Source: Tubulanus polymorphus (Eukaryota; Nemertea; Palaeonemertea; Tubulaniformes; Tubulanidae). Taken from it: a stretch of 64,000 nt of DNA. Where the stretch lies: positions 27,298,650 to 27,362,649 of the forward strand of contig NC_134026.1 of the NCBI RefSeq assembly GCF_964204645.1, read 5' to 3'. Position 1 is the first letter of the stretch. Every line of letters starts with the position of its first letter. The notes under the pieces are model-generated. The model had not been told where the DNA came from and ran no database searches. It saw only the letters and a list, made by a program, of their open reading frames with translations. A program made the position numbers and the translations under genes. Shown one piece after another: positions 11,069-24,000 of this stretch.

Positions 11069-13371
11069 ATGATGGCTACATCTCAGTATGCTGTTGTTCA
11101 TTGTCGACCAAAACCAGCTTCTGCGGGCGAATCAATGGATGGAAACATGCATTTCACTATTATGAAACATCCAAAAGAAGCATTTGAGATTATGAACCTT
11201 CTGCGACAAGCAAACAAATTATGCGATGTGACGCTTACTGTGGGAGATGAAGCAATAATGGCACACAAAGTAGTTCTGGCAGCTTCGAGTCCATACTTTA
11301 AAGCGATGTTCACAGGGGGCATGCGAGAAACGGATATGACAAATATTCCACTTCATGGAATCAGTCCTTGTATTCTATCGAAGTTAGTTGATTTTGCTTA
11401 CACTGCAGAGATCACCGTCAGTGAATTGAATGTTTGTCAACTGCTCCCGGCAGCGACTATGTTTCAGATGACGCACGTTGTTGACGCTTGCTGTACATTT
11501 CTGGAGCATCAGTTACATCCCAGTAACTGTTTAGGAATTGCAGAGTTCGCTCACGAACACGGCTGCACTGATTTATATAAGAAAGCGAAAGATTTCATAC
11601 ATCAGCATTTCCGCGAAGCGAGCAAATACGAAGAGTTCAAGATGTTGTCATTGAATCAGTTGATGCTGTTATTACGCCGTGATGATCTGAATGTTAGGAG
11701 CGAAGCTGAAGTTTATAAAGCCGTGATTGAGTGGATCCGCACTGATGAGGACAAGCGATTGCCGAAATTTGAATATCTGCTCGGAGCAGTCCGTTGTAGT
11801 TTCTTGACACCGCAGTTCTTGCGTGAACAAATCTCTAATTGTCCTCTGTTGAAGAAACACGGCGACTGCGTCAATTATTTGACGAGGATATTTCAGAATT
11901 TGACGCTGCATCGAAAGTGTGCCGAAAAACAACGTAATCCGGCGGCTCCTCTCGTGATATATTGTGCTGGTGGATATCTGAGACATTCGTTGAGTAATTT
12001 CGAGTGTTTCAATCCGGTGACGAAAGACTGGTTCAAGTTGCCTGATTTACCAGTTCCGCGCAGTGGTCTCAGCGCGTGCATCGTTGCCGGAATTTTCTAC
12101 GCTATCGGAGGCCGAAATAATTCACCGGAGGGGAATATCGATTCGAATTCTGTTGACTGCTTCGACCCGTATGAAAATTCGTGGAAAAAGTGCAAAGATA
12201 TGCTGATGCCTCGAAATCGAGTTGGAATCGGTGTAATCGATGGACTGATTTATGCAGTTGGTGGATCACATGGTTTAATTCATCATAATACTGTAGAAAG
12301 GTTCGTATCTCTGTTCTTACTAAACATTACAAGATGTTCATAGTCGTTTGCTGTTCAGATACATGAATCATTATTGTTGTTGTAGATATGATCCCGATCG
12401 AGAGGAATGGACAATGGTGGCTTCAATGTCGGCTAAGAGAATTGGTGTTGGAGTTGCCGTTGTAAATCGTTTGATGTATGCAGTTGGTGGTTTTGATGGA
12501 GTGAATCGTCTCAAAAGCATTGAATCTTATCATCCTGAGAAGGACGAATGGAACTTTGTTGCTTCGATGAATATAAATCGTAGTGGTGCCGGTACGTATA
12601 TTGTAGGATTTGATTTAATTCTATTTATTGCCAGTATTTGTAGGTTTCAATACTTAATCTCATTAAAATTTTGTTGGTTTCAAGGTGTTGTTAGTCTAGA
12701 TCAATATGTTTACGCAATTGGTGGTTATGACAGCACAAGTCAACTGAAGACAGTGGAAAGATATGACACTGAAAGCGATACTTGGGAATTCGTGGCACCA
12801 ATGAGAAGCCCACGTAGTGCACTGAGTATGGCAGTCCATGATGGAAAGATATATGCAATGGGTAAGTTCTTAATGGCTTTAGTTGTTACTATTTATTGTC
12901 AAGATTGAAGAAGATAGTCCTGATCTGTTTATGCTTTTAGGTGGCTACGATGGAAACGATTTCTTGTCAAGCGTTGAAGTTTATGATTCACAGAAAGATG
13001 AATGGACTGAAATAACAACAATGAGTTGTGGTCGTAGTGGACATTGTGTAGCTGTTGGGCTAGAACCGTGTTTAAGGTAAATTTACAAAACCTTTTGGTA
13101 TTCGATTACGTTGTGATTTGTAACCTATCACTGGTGCTGTATTTATCATTTCTGATTCAACCTTTTAGATCCAGAAGCAAGATGCAATGTTGTCCAACTC
13201 TTGGAAGGTAATCTATACAAAACGGATCTTTCCTGCAAATACCTGTACTGAATATCAAAGCAAATAAAGTTATCCCTCTGTCATTTTGTTATTTTTTTCA
13301 GTTATCGACCGAGAGGTCCATTGTATGGAGACAGAGGAGCTACTCCAAGACCCGGATCCCCGCCTATTTAA
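11069..13371 (+). CDS. KEAP1: Kelch-like ECH-associated protein 1
   Basis: Six coding exons: 11069-12300, 12386-12591, 12685-12861, 12941-13076, 13169-13207, 13302-13371; phases close to about 619 residues (human 624). Order: BTB ([26 protein letters not shown]), BACK/IVR, six Kelch blades ([47 protein letters not shown]). It is the CUL3 substrate adaptor that ubiquitinates Nrf2. Nrf2-binding residues corresponding to human Y334, S363, R380, N382, R415, S508, Y525, Q530, S555, Y572 and S602 are kept; R483 is Lys. Counterparts of C226, C273, C288, C297 and C613 are present, while the C151 position is Asn (a Cys lies two residues later) and C434 is Leu. The start follows the acceptor at 11067. 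Two short last exons add a basic, Pro/Arg-rich tail after the EPC motif. Confidence 0.96.
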
Positions 13372-13830
13372 TCATTACTTAATGACATGGACTTTTTGCT
13401 CATTTTGCCTATTGAATTATGCGATTTCTGTTAATTGCTCATTCCCAAGATAGATAAGGCGCAGATATTTCTAAGATTTAGAAATATAGCATTTGGGAGA
13501 TTGTTCTATTATTATGTTGAGAGACTACCTCCATAGAATACCAAAACTTTCCATTGCACAAAGTTGTGCAGACCTTCTTCAACTGGATGATGTACAATTG
13601 TACACATGTATTATGATTTGGTAGTCTATATTCAAAGCATTTTGAATTTTTTTTTCTTTGATGCAGCTGTTGTACGTGTAATTGTTCATATTTGGATAAA
13701 TTGATGTAGTTTATCTAGTCCAAATCTGTTCTTCTTTGCCGTTGATATGAAAAAAGCCAGATCTCTTTTAGATTAGATTATGCATGTTTAGGAGTACTGG
13801 TAGATGTGATATGAGATATGTTTACCATGA

Positions 13831-13836
13831 AATAAA
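13831..13836 (+). terminator. Candidate KEAP1 polyadenylation signal AATAAA
   Basis: AATAAA about 460 bases after the KEAP1 stop codon, on the right strand, followed by a short TA run. No competing hexamer was noted nearer the stop. The remaining stretch to 15093 holds nothing recognisable except AT-rich DNA and two TAGGCCTA-type palindromes downstream. Confidence 0.5.
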
Positions 13837-15093
13837 ATTATTCGATATATATGTATATATATATATAAATATTTGACTCGTGTTAATTTGCATTTTTCGT
13901 AAGGAATCATTCTTGCACTTTGTCTGTATTGGAGGGCTCGAACCTGCTATGCTTGTTGGGCGGGGTTGTCTAGAAATATTGATTCATGATACATCCGATA
14001 GTAGGTGCTGCAGTTATCCCGGCGCGTAGGACTACACTCGTAAAAGTTCAATAATGTCAAAACTAGTTGTGATATTCAAAATGTTTATTGACGTTCGTTC
14101 ATATAAAAATGTGCACAAATCTACATTCTAAACTAAACAGAATTGAATTTTTGACACTGATAGAATAGTTTTGAAAAGAACTATTTTGTCTATCATCATT
14201 TCACTCACTCAGGACATTGCTCCGCCACATCAATTTACTTCCGTCTTCGGCTCTTGAAAATTTCTTAATTTTCCCTTTCGTTGGGAGCTAAAAAACATAG
14301 TTTTCTTGGTAGGTAACGATATTCTCACTGGTTGCATGCTCATGCAAAAATATTTGGCACTATGTGAATGTTTCCCCTTTCAATTTAGAAGCCTAAATTA
14401 GTCCATATGATTTTAAAATGATAGATGACCGACCGACAAACCGCCGGATCCGGAATTATTTTGAGGCCTTCTCAATCTTGCATTGTTTATTCACTGTTGT
14501 TTATTTGCATTGTTTGTTTTGCCGAGTGTAAATTAGCCTTCTAGTTTTCATGGAGTTATGCACTTGATACTTTTTTTAAAATTTAATTGCTGCCTTTATT
14601 ACCAACCAGTCCAGTAAGTAGAGTAGGCCTACATGCAGAGATAGGCCAAAACTAAACTGAAAAATCAAAAAATGAACTACTAAAAACACAACAACCCTCT
14701 GTGTAATTTATCAGAATTACTGACACTTACTACTGCTATTGCCAAGTTACATGATAGGCAGGCTCAAGTTCTGGAGTCGAGTTATCAAAATATACAGTCA
14801 GTTTTATCCCTAGATAAATTTAATCTGACCAAATAAGTCATCCTTTGTCTATTATTAAATCTAATTCATACTTTTGAGTCATCAATAACTGAAAAATGCC
14901 CCGCCTATAATTAGTTTTGTTAGATATATTGAGGTAGGGTTGGTTTTGTTCTTGCTCCTCGTCGAGTAACCTGAAATAGAAAATCATAAGGCTTTAGTTA
15001 TATAATGTTGTAGTATAAGATTTTTAAGGCGTTCACCAACAATGCTCCAATTTTGTTCATTGTAGTTTATCGTGGATTTAAGGTGAGAAAAAT

Positions 15094-18000
15094 ATGGCTG
15101 CTGATGAACCTCAGCAAAATGCAGTGGTAAGTAGAACTTGGCCTGAATACATTCCCATATTCTGGGGCGAGATGAGTAGGCCTATGACTGGCTTTCGTAT
15201 TCCCTTCCCATCCATAGACTTGAAAGGCAAGGTGGCCACTGACCAGCAAAACCTAGAAAACTTAGGGAATCATAAAACTCAGGGAATTCGGATATACTAC
15301 TGAATTGTCCATACGTTTCTTATCAATAGATGATTCATAAGAAAAGAACATTTTGTAATAGTTTAAATCAAGAAATTCCTCGGATTGATTCACCTGGGGA
15401 ATTTTGTCTTATTAACATGGACAACTCAGGGAATTTGTTGATTGGTTTAAGTGATCACCCTGGAATTGAAAAGGTAGAATGCAGAAGAATTTCTAGACGA
15501 TTGGGACCTTTTGGAAAAGACTGTAACCTCTAGTGAACTTAGTATTGGCATCTTTGGCTGAATTAACTCTAAATGATACTGTACTAGGCCTAGAGTCAGG
15601 ATCTTTATTTAGGTCACAATTTAAGGCTAAACTAGTTCCAAATTCTTCGAACACCAAATATTCAAAATTGTAATTTACATATTTCTATCCATTTAATATA
15701 CATTTATTCATTCTTGATGTTAGATACTTTTTTAAGTCTTACCTTTGGAAGTTAAATATTCCTTGTGGATTGTTGGAAATCGAGAATTCCCGAAGAGCTA
15801 ACGCTGACTTTGATCAACAAGTGTTGAACGAATGCGACGGGTGAAATGGGACCTTTATTGAAATCATGTCCCTTATTTGAATATCAAGAGTAATTTTAAC
15901 CTTTGTTCATTGAGGTCAACAGGTTTTATGATATGTATGGGCATATCTCTCGGCCTACACCGATATAGAATACCTAAATGTGGCCTATGAATGATTACAC
16001 TACATTATTCATATGTAAATGAGTATAGCTCTTTTCAAGTAATGATTTCCTAATTTGAATGTGTCCTAGTTCAACGGTGGTATTTCGGGGACTATTGACT
16101 AGATTCATTGTACAAATACTGGCTTGAAATACGCTATCTGAAACGGAAGGGTGTGTATGCGTCCATAGTGTCGGAATTATATATTCACGTCACTTGTTGA
16201 GAGATTTAGGTAAGGTTAAAAACTATTTTGTTAAAACAATATAAATCAGTAGCTAATGTAATTAAGAATGTTTCACTCCAGTTGTTGAGGATCCAGTTTT
16301 AGGTAGGCCTATATAGATAATTGTGGAAAGTTTTACACAACAAAATTACACTTAAAAAGGGTTTGTGAGTAAGGATTTATTGAACTCTGATCAGTATACA
16401 TCACCGTAGCTCAGCAATATATTTCTATTTAATTCTCATACAGCTAAAATGTGTTCACTAACTTACTGTTGGGGTTACTGAGTGGTTGCATTTATAGAAT
16501 AGTTTTTCGGGAAAAACAATGTATGAATTTGTGACTATTAGATGTAGTGCATGATTGAATTAAAGGGTTAATGATTGCCAGTTTAAATATAAATGTAGGC
16601 AGCAGTTGTTCCCTCTCCGGTATTTTCTACATAAATATGTTATCAATAAAATATTGATCATAAACTAACTCACTGCAGCAGAGTACTGCACTGTATTTAA
16701 TGCAAAGGATATCATTTAGTTTCACTGTTTGTTTCAATATTTGTCACGTTCGACTTGATGCCGATCAAATTTCGGATTTAGTGCATATTCTTAGATTTGA
16801 CAGTTTTTACCGAGTTTCACCCTGTATCATTGGAGGTTTAGGAATTTATTATGCTCTTTATGAAAAACCATAGTTTTCGGGAAGATGGCTATAAGCAGGT
16901 AACATTGGTTGGTAAAAGTGTGATTCATTGCGGGACTTACTCTATAAAAAGATGCCTCTAGGTCTAGTCATTTCCTGGTTACCATGTATAATACAATCGA
17001 CATTCTTTTGTTCTTCAGGACCAACACGTAGAACAGAAAGAAGCGAAAAAGACTTCTCCTAAAAAGCAGCCTGTCCATTCATCTGCCAAAATGGTGAAAG
17101 TGCGAGTATTGCTCCTGGATGGTGATGATTTAGAGGTGGAAATTGATGTAAGTTGATTTATCAGAACAATTTCAATCAATATTTCTGCATTCATCTGGTA
17201 CGTGATATGAGACCCTCGATGAAAACTGGTTTTAGCTATGTTCGCCATTCTAGAAAGTCGCTGTATTTACCCTTGACTGGGTGACATGACCCCGGTGTCC
17301 TCGGAATAGATACATTTCTAAAGGAAACTAATCATATTTCCTAATACTATGTTAGATACTTTAAATGTTTGATCACAGCTGAACGACTGCTAACCCATTA
17401 GAGGCCTACATTATTTTATGTCAGCATATATTCTCCTCTAATATCATTAAACATTGTGTGGATAGGGGTTGGTTACTCATTACTGAAGTACGTCTCTGCT
17501 TATGCGTATAGTGTATGTCTGGTTTTTAATTGAATGGTGACAATATTGATCAGTGCTTGCGCATTCCTCTTCGCAAAAGTTTTTAGCACCATTACGACTT
17601 GCAAACAAACAGTCATAGACACGAAACGACAGGCCTTTATCATGTTTTAATGTTCTGACTCAGTTCAAAAAATATCGTCCGAAAATCTTCTTGTCCAAAT
17701 AACAATAATATGTAATAAAGATAGATTATCAAAACCATGTTTTTCATATTATAGAAAAAAGCGAAAGGCCAGGTTTTAATCGATTCAATAGCCGATCATC
17801 TGAATCTGCTAGAGAAAGATTACTTCAGCGTAATATTCAGAGATAATTCAGAAACATGGGTAAGAAATCCTCGCTTGATACATATTGAAATTCCGGTATA
17901 GACATTTCATTGTTAATAAGACTTGTTAATAAGACTTTTCATTCTCGTTGTAGTTCTGGTTAAATCATGAGAAAAAGATGGGAAAACAAATGAAAAGTAA

Positions 18001-21000
18001 GTGTGCGATTGACGTGTGGTGTGTTGTAGCTTCCTCCGTTAGCAGTAGACATTCACTATGTGGGACAGTAGTTGCTCTGTATAAACAGTGAACGTTAAAA
18101 TGATGTTAATATCTAATTAGGGCTTCCCCAAAAATACATCAAAGAGGAATTATATTAATCAGTAGCTAATGAGGATGGATCTGATAATGATATTTCTATT
18201 TCCGGTAGCTGTGTGTGAATATTTATCTGTGTTTCCATCCTGTTACATGACTCACTCTTTTAGCATATGTCACCCTATTAGTAGTAGTATTTAGAAGCGT
18301 GGGCCAATTTTGTAATAAAATGGAAGTAATGTGGGCACAGATCTGGTAATGATTCGAATAATAAAGGAGTTTCCTGGTTGGAATTTATCCTGAAAATGTA
18401 CAAAATGCCTTAATGTAAATTAGGTCAACGCGGTAATAAAAAAAACTTATGTTTCAGTTGACTTGTACAGTTGCATACAAATTGTTGAGTGAATGTTATA
18501 TGATACATAGCACACAGCTCTTGAGCTGTCTGTACATGAGATGAGATATGTGATTATCTATACTGGCGTGGGTATGAAGCAAGTGTGTGGCTCACGCTGA
18601 ATGCCGTATTGTGATCAACTGAGCTTGTGTTTTACTCTCTTACTGATCATTCACTTTACTACACTTCTTATACCTAAAATTGATTAATCCAGGACCATAG
18701 TGCTGTGCTGGGATTTCACTAATTCTCGTGCCCAGTCTCCAGTCATTGGTACATTACAAATCAGAAAATTAGCAAATTATTTAGGCATAAATCGATAAAT
18801 TGCTAGGTCTATTGACCTAGAGTGATACATCATATCATAGTGATAGATTATAAATACCGTAATACAGTTTAGTGCTTAGAAATATTAAGTGAACAACAAA
18901 TGGCTAGGTAACGGGGGCACAATTGATTCGGCTCGAGTATTCTGTAAAGAATTTTATCACCAAGCCATCAGGTCTGGGAAGCAGCTTAATCTAATATGCC
19001 TAGATTCCGATGAGTGATTAGAATATCCTAGTGTTGGCATAATAATAACCAAGGCTGTGACATCGAAAAAAATTTATTTCATTATCTTGATTATCGATTT
19101 ATTCTTAGACATGGCTGACCTCAAATCTGTGGTTTTCTTGATATTGCAGATAGCCCTTGGGTTTTTGAATTCAGAGTAAAATTCTACCCACCAGACCCAA
19201 CTGTTTTACAAGAAGATATCACAAGGTTAGTGAATAATATAATATATATCATATATCTCATCAATTCTAGAAGTAAACTCTGCTTTGAAGAAGTTGATTG
19301 GTTGTAAATTATTATTTTCACTTTTAGATACAATTTATGTTTACAACTACGAAATGATATTTTGGCTGGAAGATTACCATGTTCTTTTGTCACACACGCG
19401 CTCCTCGGGTCGTACACTGTGCAATCAGAACTGGGTGACTTCGACGCTGAAACTGCCAATGGTATCCAATATTTATCTGAATATTATTTCGCACCTAACC
19501 AAACTCCAGAACTGTTGGAGAAAATTGCTGAATTACATAAGACGCATCGGTAAGTATTTATCGTGGGCCTTGCAATGATAAAAACTTTTTATTATAATGA
19601 AATTTTTGGGGATAATTTATCAAGTTACTAGGGGAAACCAGGTTTTATCCCAAACAGACAACCTGCTCATTGTAAACCTTGATTACAAGTTATATGGATT
19701 ACCAGTAATCTTGTTCTGAAACTAAATCTATCATTATGTGAATCATGATGTTGAAAGTGCTTCATTTCTCCTCAAATAGACTACCGGTAGTAATGACTAA
19801 CTACTGGTTTGATTATCTCTTCACAGTAGGTGGCAGCATTGTGTGATGGATCAAAAATAGATGCATTTCTAATGATGATTGTTTGATTATCTTTGTAGCG
19901 GTGAAACCCCATCCGTAGCAGATATCCATTTCTTAGAAAATGCCAAGAAATTAGCAATGTATGGTGTTGACTTGCATCATGCACTGGTATGTGATAAATG
20001 TTAATGATTGATTACCCTTATCAAAAATCCACAGACTGGTCTTACATGAATTTCTGCCCGTATACATAGTTTTGAATGTCAATATTTGTGCTCTGGGATT
20101 GTTAAATCTGAAAATATTTAAATAGAAAAATGAATATACCTGTTGTATATAAACGGGAATGAATTCATTTCTAGGATTCAGAAAATGTCGACATCATGAT
20201 CGGTGTTTGCTGCACTGGTTTAATGATATATCGAGATAAACTTCGAATCAACAGATTTCCGTGGCCGAAAATCCTGAAAATTTCGTACAAGAGGAACCAG
20301 TTCTTTGTGAAAGTTAGACCGGGAGAGGTAAATTAAATTCTGATGGCATTAGTGATATAAAATGAAATTAGTTAATGTTCTAGTGATGAGAATGTTTTGT
20401 ATAATGATTTTATATAGACAGTCCTTGATGGTGCTAGTAGCGTGACGGTATGTATGGAAATATAGCACCAGCAGATATATATCAATCAATCCAATGTTAC
20501 TAGATTTCATCATGGACGTATAAACTCTAGTTTCATGTAAAGATCTTTGTCTTTCAGCTGACACTCTTGACATTTGTGCATGCTTTGTTCAATCAATTAT
20601 CTCCAAACAATTTTACTTCAATTTCATTTCATTTAAATACCTCATCACTTTGTACATTTTGGAGTTTGTTTGAGTTGTAGGAATGTGGGCTGTATGAATG
20701 TATAATTATTCCTATATATTCATGTTTTTGTCGTTATTTTTACGTTTTTTTAGTTTGAACAGTATGAAAGCACAATTGGTTTTAAGTTGGCTAATTATCG
20801 TTTAGCTAAACGACTCTGGAAAACTGCGGTAGAACATCATACATTCTTCAGGTAACGGTAAATTTTGGAGTCGTTTCGTTATTTCGAGAAGTCGACGAAA
20901 ACTGCATCTATCGATAATTGACTTGTAGATTGAAGGAAGCCGATTCTGCTGAGAAGACAGTTATATTCCCGCGGTTTGGTTCGCGATTCCGATTCTCCGG

Positions 21001-24000
21001 TAGAACCCAACATCAGACCAAACAAGCTCTGATCGAACGACCAGCGCCGAACTTTGACAGAGTCGCCAGTAAACGTAAATCACGTAGTATGGATGGAGGT
21101 ATGTCGCATTCATTCGTAGAATCTTAATCATAAAACACATCATCATATGAGAAATGTTGTAATTTTTCCCTCGCAGTAACTGCCTTGCCAATTTTTTGTG
21201 CACAGAATTCACTGAATTTGCTTATTTTTCATCCATTTTGTTGGTTCATTTTATCACAAACACTTTATGTCACTCGCTTTACAACAAAATTTTCTACTTA
21301 CGATCGATTGAATAGTTCAGTCAGTATCTTACATTATTTTAGTTGCTTTCTCATATCATAATATCACAGATATAAACTGATATTTATGGCCTGAAATGGT
21401 AGTATATAGATATATTTGCTTATAACTGGTCATTGGATATTTCTGCATTGCAAGACTACCTGGTATGATGTTATTCTGCATATCTCTTGATACAAATTGT
21501 ATTGAATTTCCATTGTTTCAGAAAATGAAAGATTAAATTGGGGTAAATTTGATTTAGCTTTTCAAAAGCTAACAAATCCGACTTGAGTTGCACAGAAGAG
21601 TTAGTCAACTAATTAAGAATTATTCATAAGATTTACGATATACATTAAAGATTACAAAGTTCTTGATAACCATTTTATCTGATTTGAAAGATTTTAGTTG
21701 GATTTTTTCTAAAAACAGATAAAAAGTTTATTTGTTTTTAGTTTTACTATTTATCTGATATATTATACACAATATGCACCTTATAAATTAGAGTAGCATG
21801 ATTTCAAATTGTGTTGTCATCTTATGTCTGTCGTACGTTAAAAACTGTCTCCATTGTTGAGTTGAGAATCTGTTGATTTGCAACGTTGGAATATCAGCTT
21901 CGATAACGGGCTCTAATTTGGGTAAACTTTCTCAAGCGAGTGTGTCGCTTATGCTCATCAAACTGCTTGAACTAGTTGTTCAATAAACTCTTGCTTGATG
22001 CTCAGTGTTCATTTCAGAATATATTCTCTCTGTCTCTACAGCTTGTTGCCATTTCATTAATGAATAAACTGCTATTACAGGCCTAGCTTATTCCTCAGAT
22101 ACGATCACTAGATTGAAAGGTACCCACTCCAGCATGTTCTGTTTTATTATCACCATCTTTTTTCACTAACTTAAGAGCAATATGTAAAATCTCCTAATAC
22201 CAGTATGCTAGTATTCGAAATAACCTTCCATTGTTCATCGTTTTCTAATTTTACTATCTATTTTTGCACTATTGCTCTTAATGAATGTATCATCATGTTG
22301 CTGAAAAAATGATTTCAATTGTTATGCGTGTGCTATGATTAGATATTGATTATTCATGAATATGTGACCTTGATGAACTAACAACTCAAACCAATTATTG
22401 ACTGCTCAGATTCACACTTAAACTACGTACTTGTAGAATTTTTTCAATAGCACATAAAACTCGCACCAGAAACATCCACCACCTCTTCGCTGGTCCAATT
22501 ATTTATGGATATCATATCATTTATAATCATGCATGTAATGATTGATGCACTTGCTATGATAAATTACTTACCATACCTCAGTACCCTGATATGCATTGAC
22601 TGAAATGCTGTGTCATTGACATGGTGGTACTGGTACATGTATTGTCAAAAATTTGCATTTAATTTACTGGTATGTTATTAGAAAATATCTGTATTTTAAT
22701 ATATACCGGTACAGTAAACCTCACCTAACTCGGACAAACTAGGGGTGGCAAAATTGGCCTGACGTATTAGGCGATGTCAGAAAAATGATTTTGTTTAGTC
22801 TGCGTAAGTCAGTGAGTCATGTCCGGTCATGGCCGAATAAGGCGAGGTTTACTGATTATTCCAATATTTCTCCAATATCATTACAATACAATAAGGTTGC
22901 ATCAAGTTAATATGTAATATGTGAATGCAAAAGATAGTTAGTTTTATAGTTTTCTAGTTGCTGATGTTCATGCAGTAATGATAAAAAAAATGTATAAATA
23001 TGATAAAATATCCATAGATAATTCATTGTTATTGCATTGTAGGTTATGGAACCTATCCTAGAGGAGATCAGTATGACCGTGGAAATGAACATGATAAAGA
23101 TAGCATTCCCATGCATCCTCTGCGAGGCAGTCGCAGTGGTGACGTACCATACGGAGACCGTGACAGCAAACATCTCGCTCCTCACGAGGATGATAATTTG
23201 GAAGGCTATAGACCGGTACGTTTTTCTAACCATTTAGTCGTCAATATGTCAACATATTATCCCTTTATTGCAGCTTGGTATTTTTGTCTAAATTCCTCTC
23301 CGAATGTTCATGCGTTTAACCTGCGTTTTGGTAATGGATAGAAGATGGTCTCCTCTCTATTTTAAGTCCGGATTACGTTCATCAACCTTTGCATGATTAT
23401 TACATGTATTAAACTATATCATGTTTATCATCCTCATACTGCATGGAGGTTCCATCTCCTTATATTGTTCTAGGTCTCGTTACCTTATGATTTCATTTAG
23501 TTTCATAGTGTTTTTCATGTAGTGAAAGATTTTGTTCTTTCTAAGAAAAATCAATTTTTATCGATATTTATTCTAATTCTTGATGAATGAGTAGGAACGA
23601 CAATTATTTGGGCAGCAGAACAGTTCAGACTCTACAGTACCACCTAGAGGTCCACTAGTAACTACATATGATCTGCCGGCTGGGTCGATAGACACTAAGA
23701 AGGAGTATTACAAGCTCAGTCCCGATGATGATCACTTACAAAACAGTCATATAAAGGTTTTGCTGTTCTGCTATGTGTACTATTTCCATCTACTTCTACG
23801 TTTATATGTAGACCTCTCCAGTTCCTTTTATGGGTAGATTTCAAAGTTTGTTTCAATGTTTTTCGTGATTTTTCCCAAGTCATATCAGTATTGATCACAT
23901 CAAACTTAAAAAAATTTGGAAGCGAAAATATAGTTCATTTTCATAGACTGATCTGATTTGAAGGTGTTTACTGTTTCAGTATCTTATGTAGCAACAGTTA

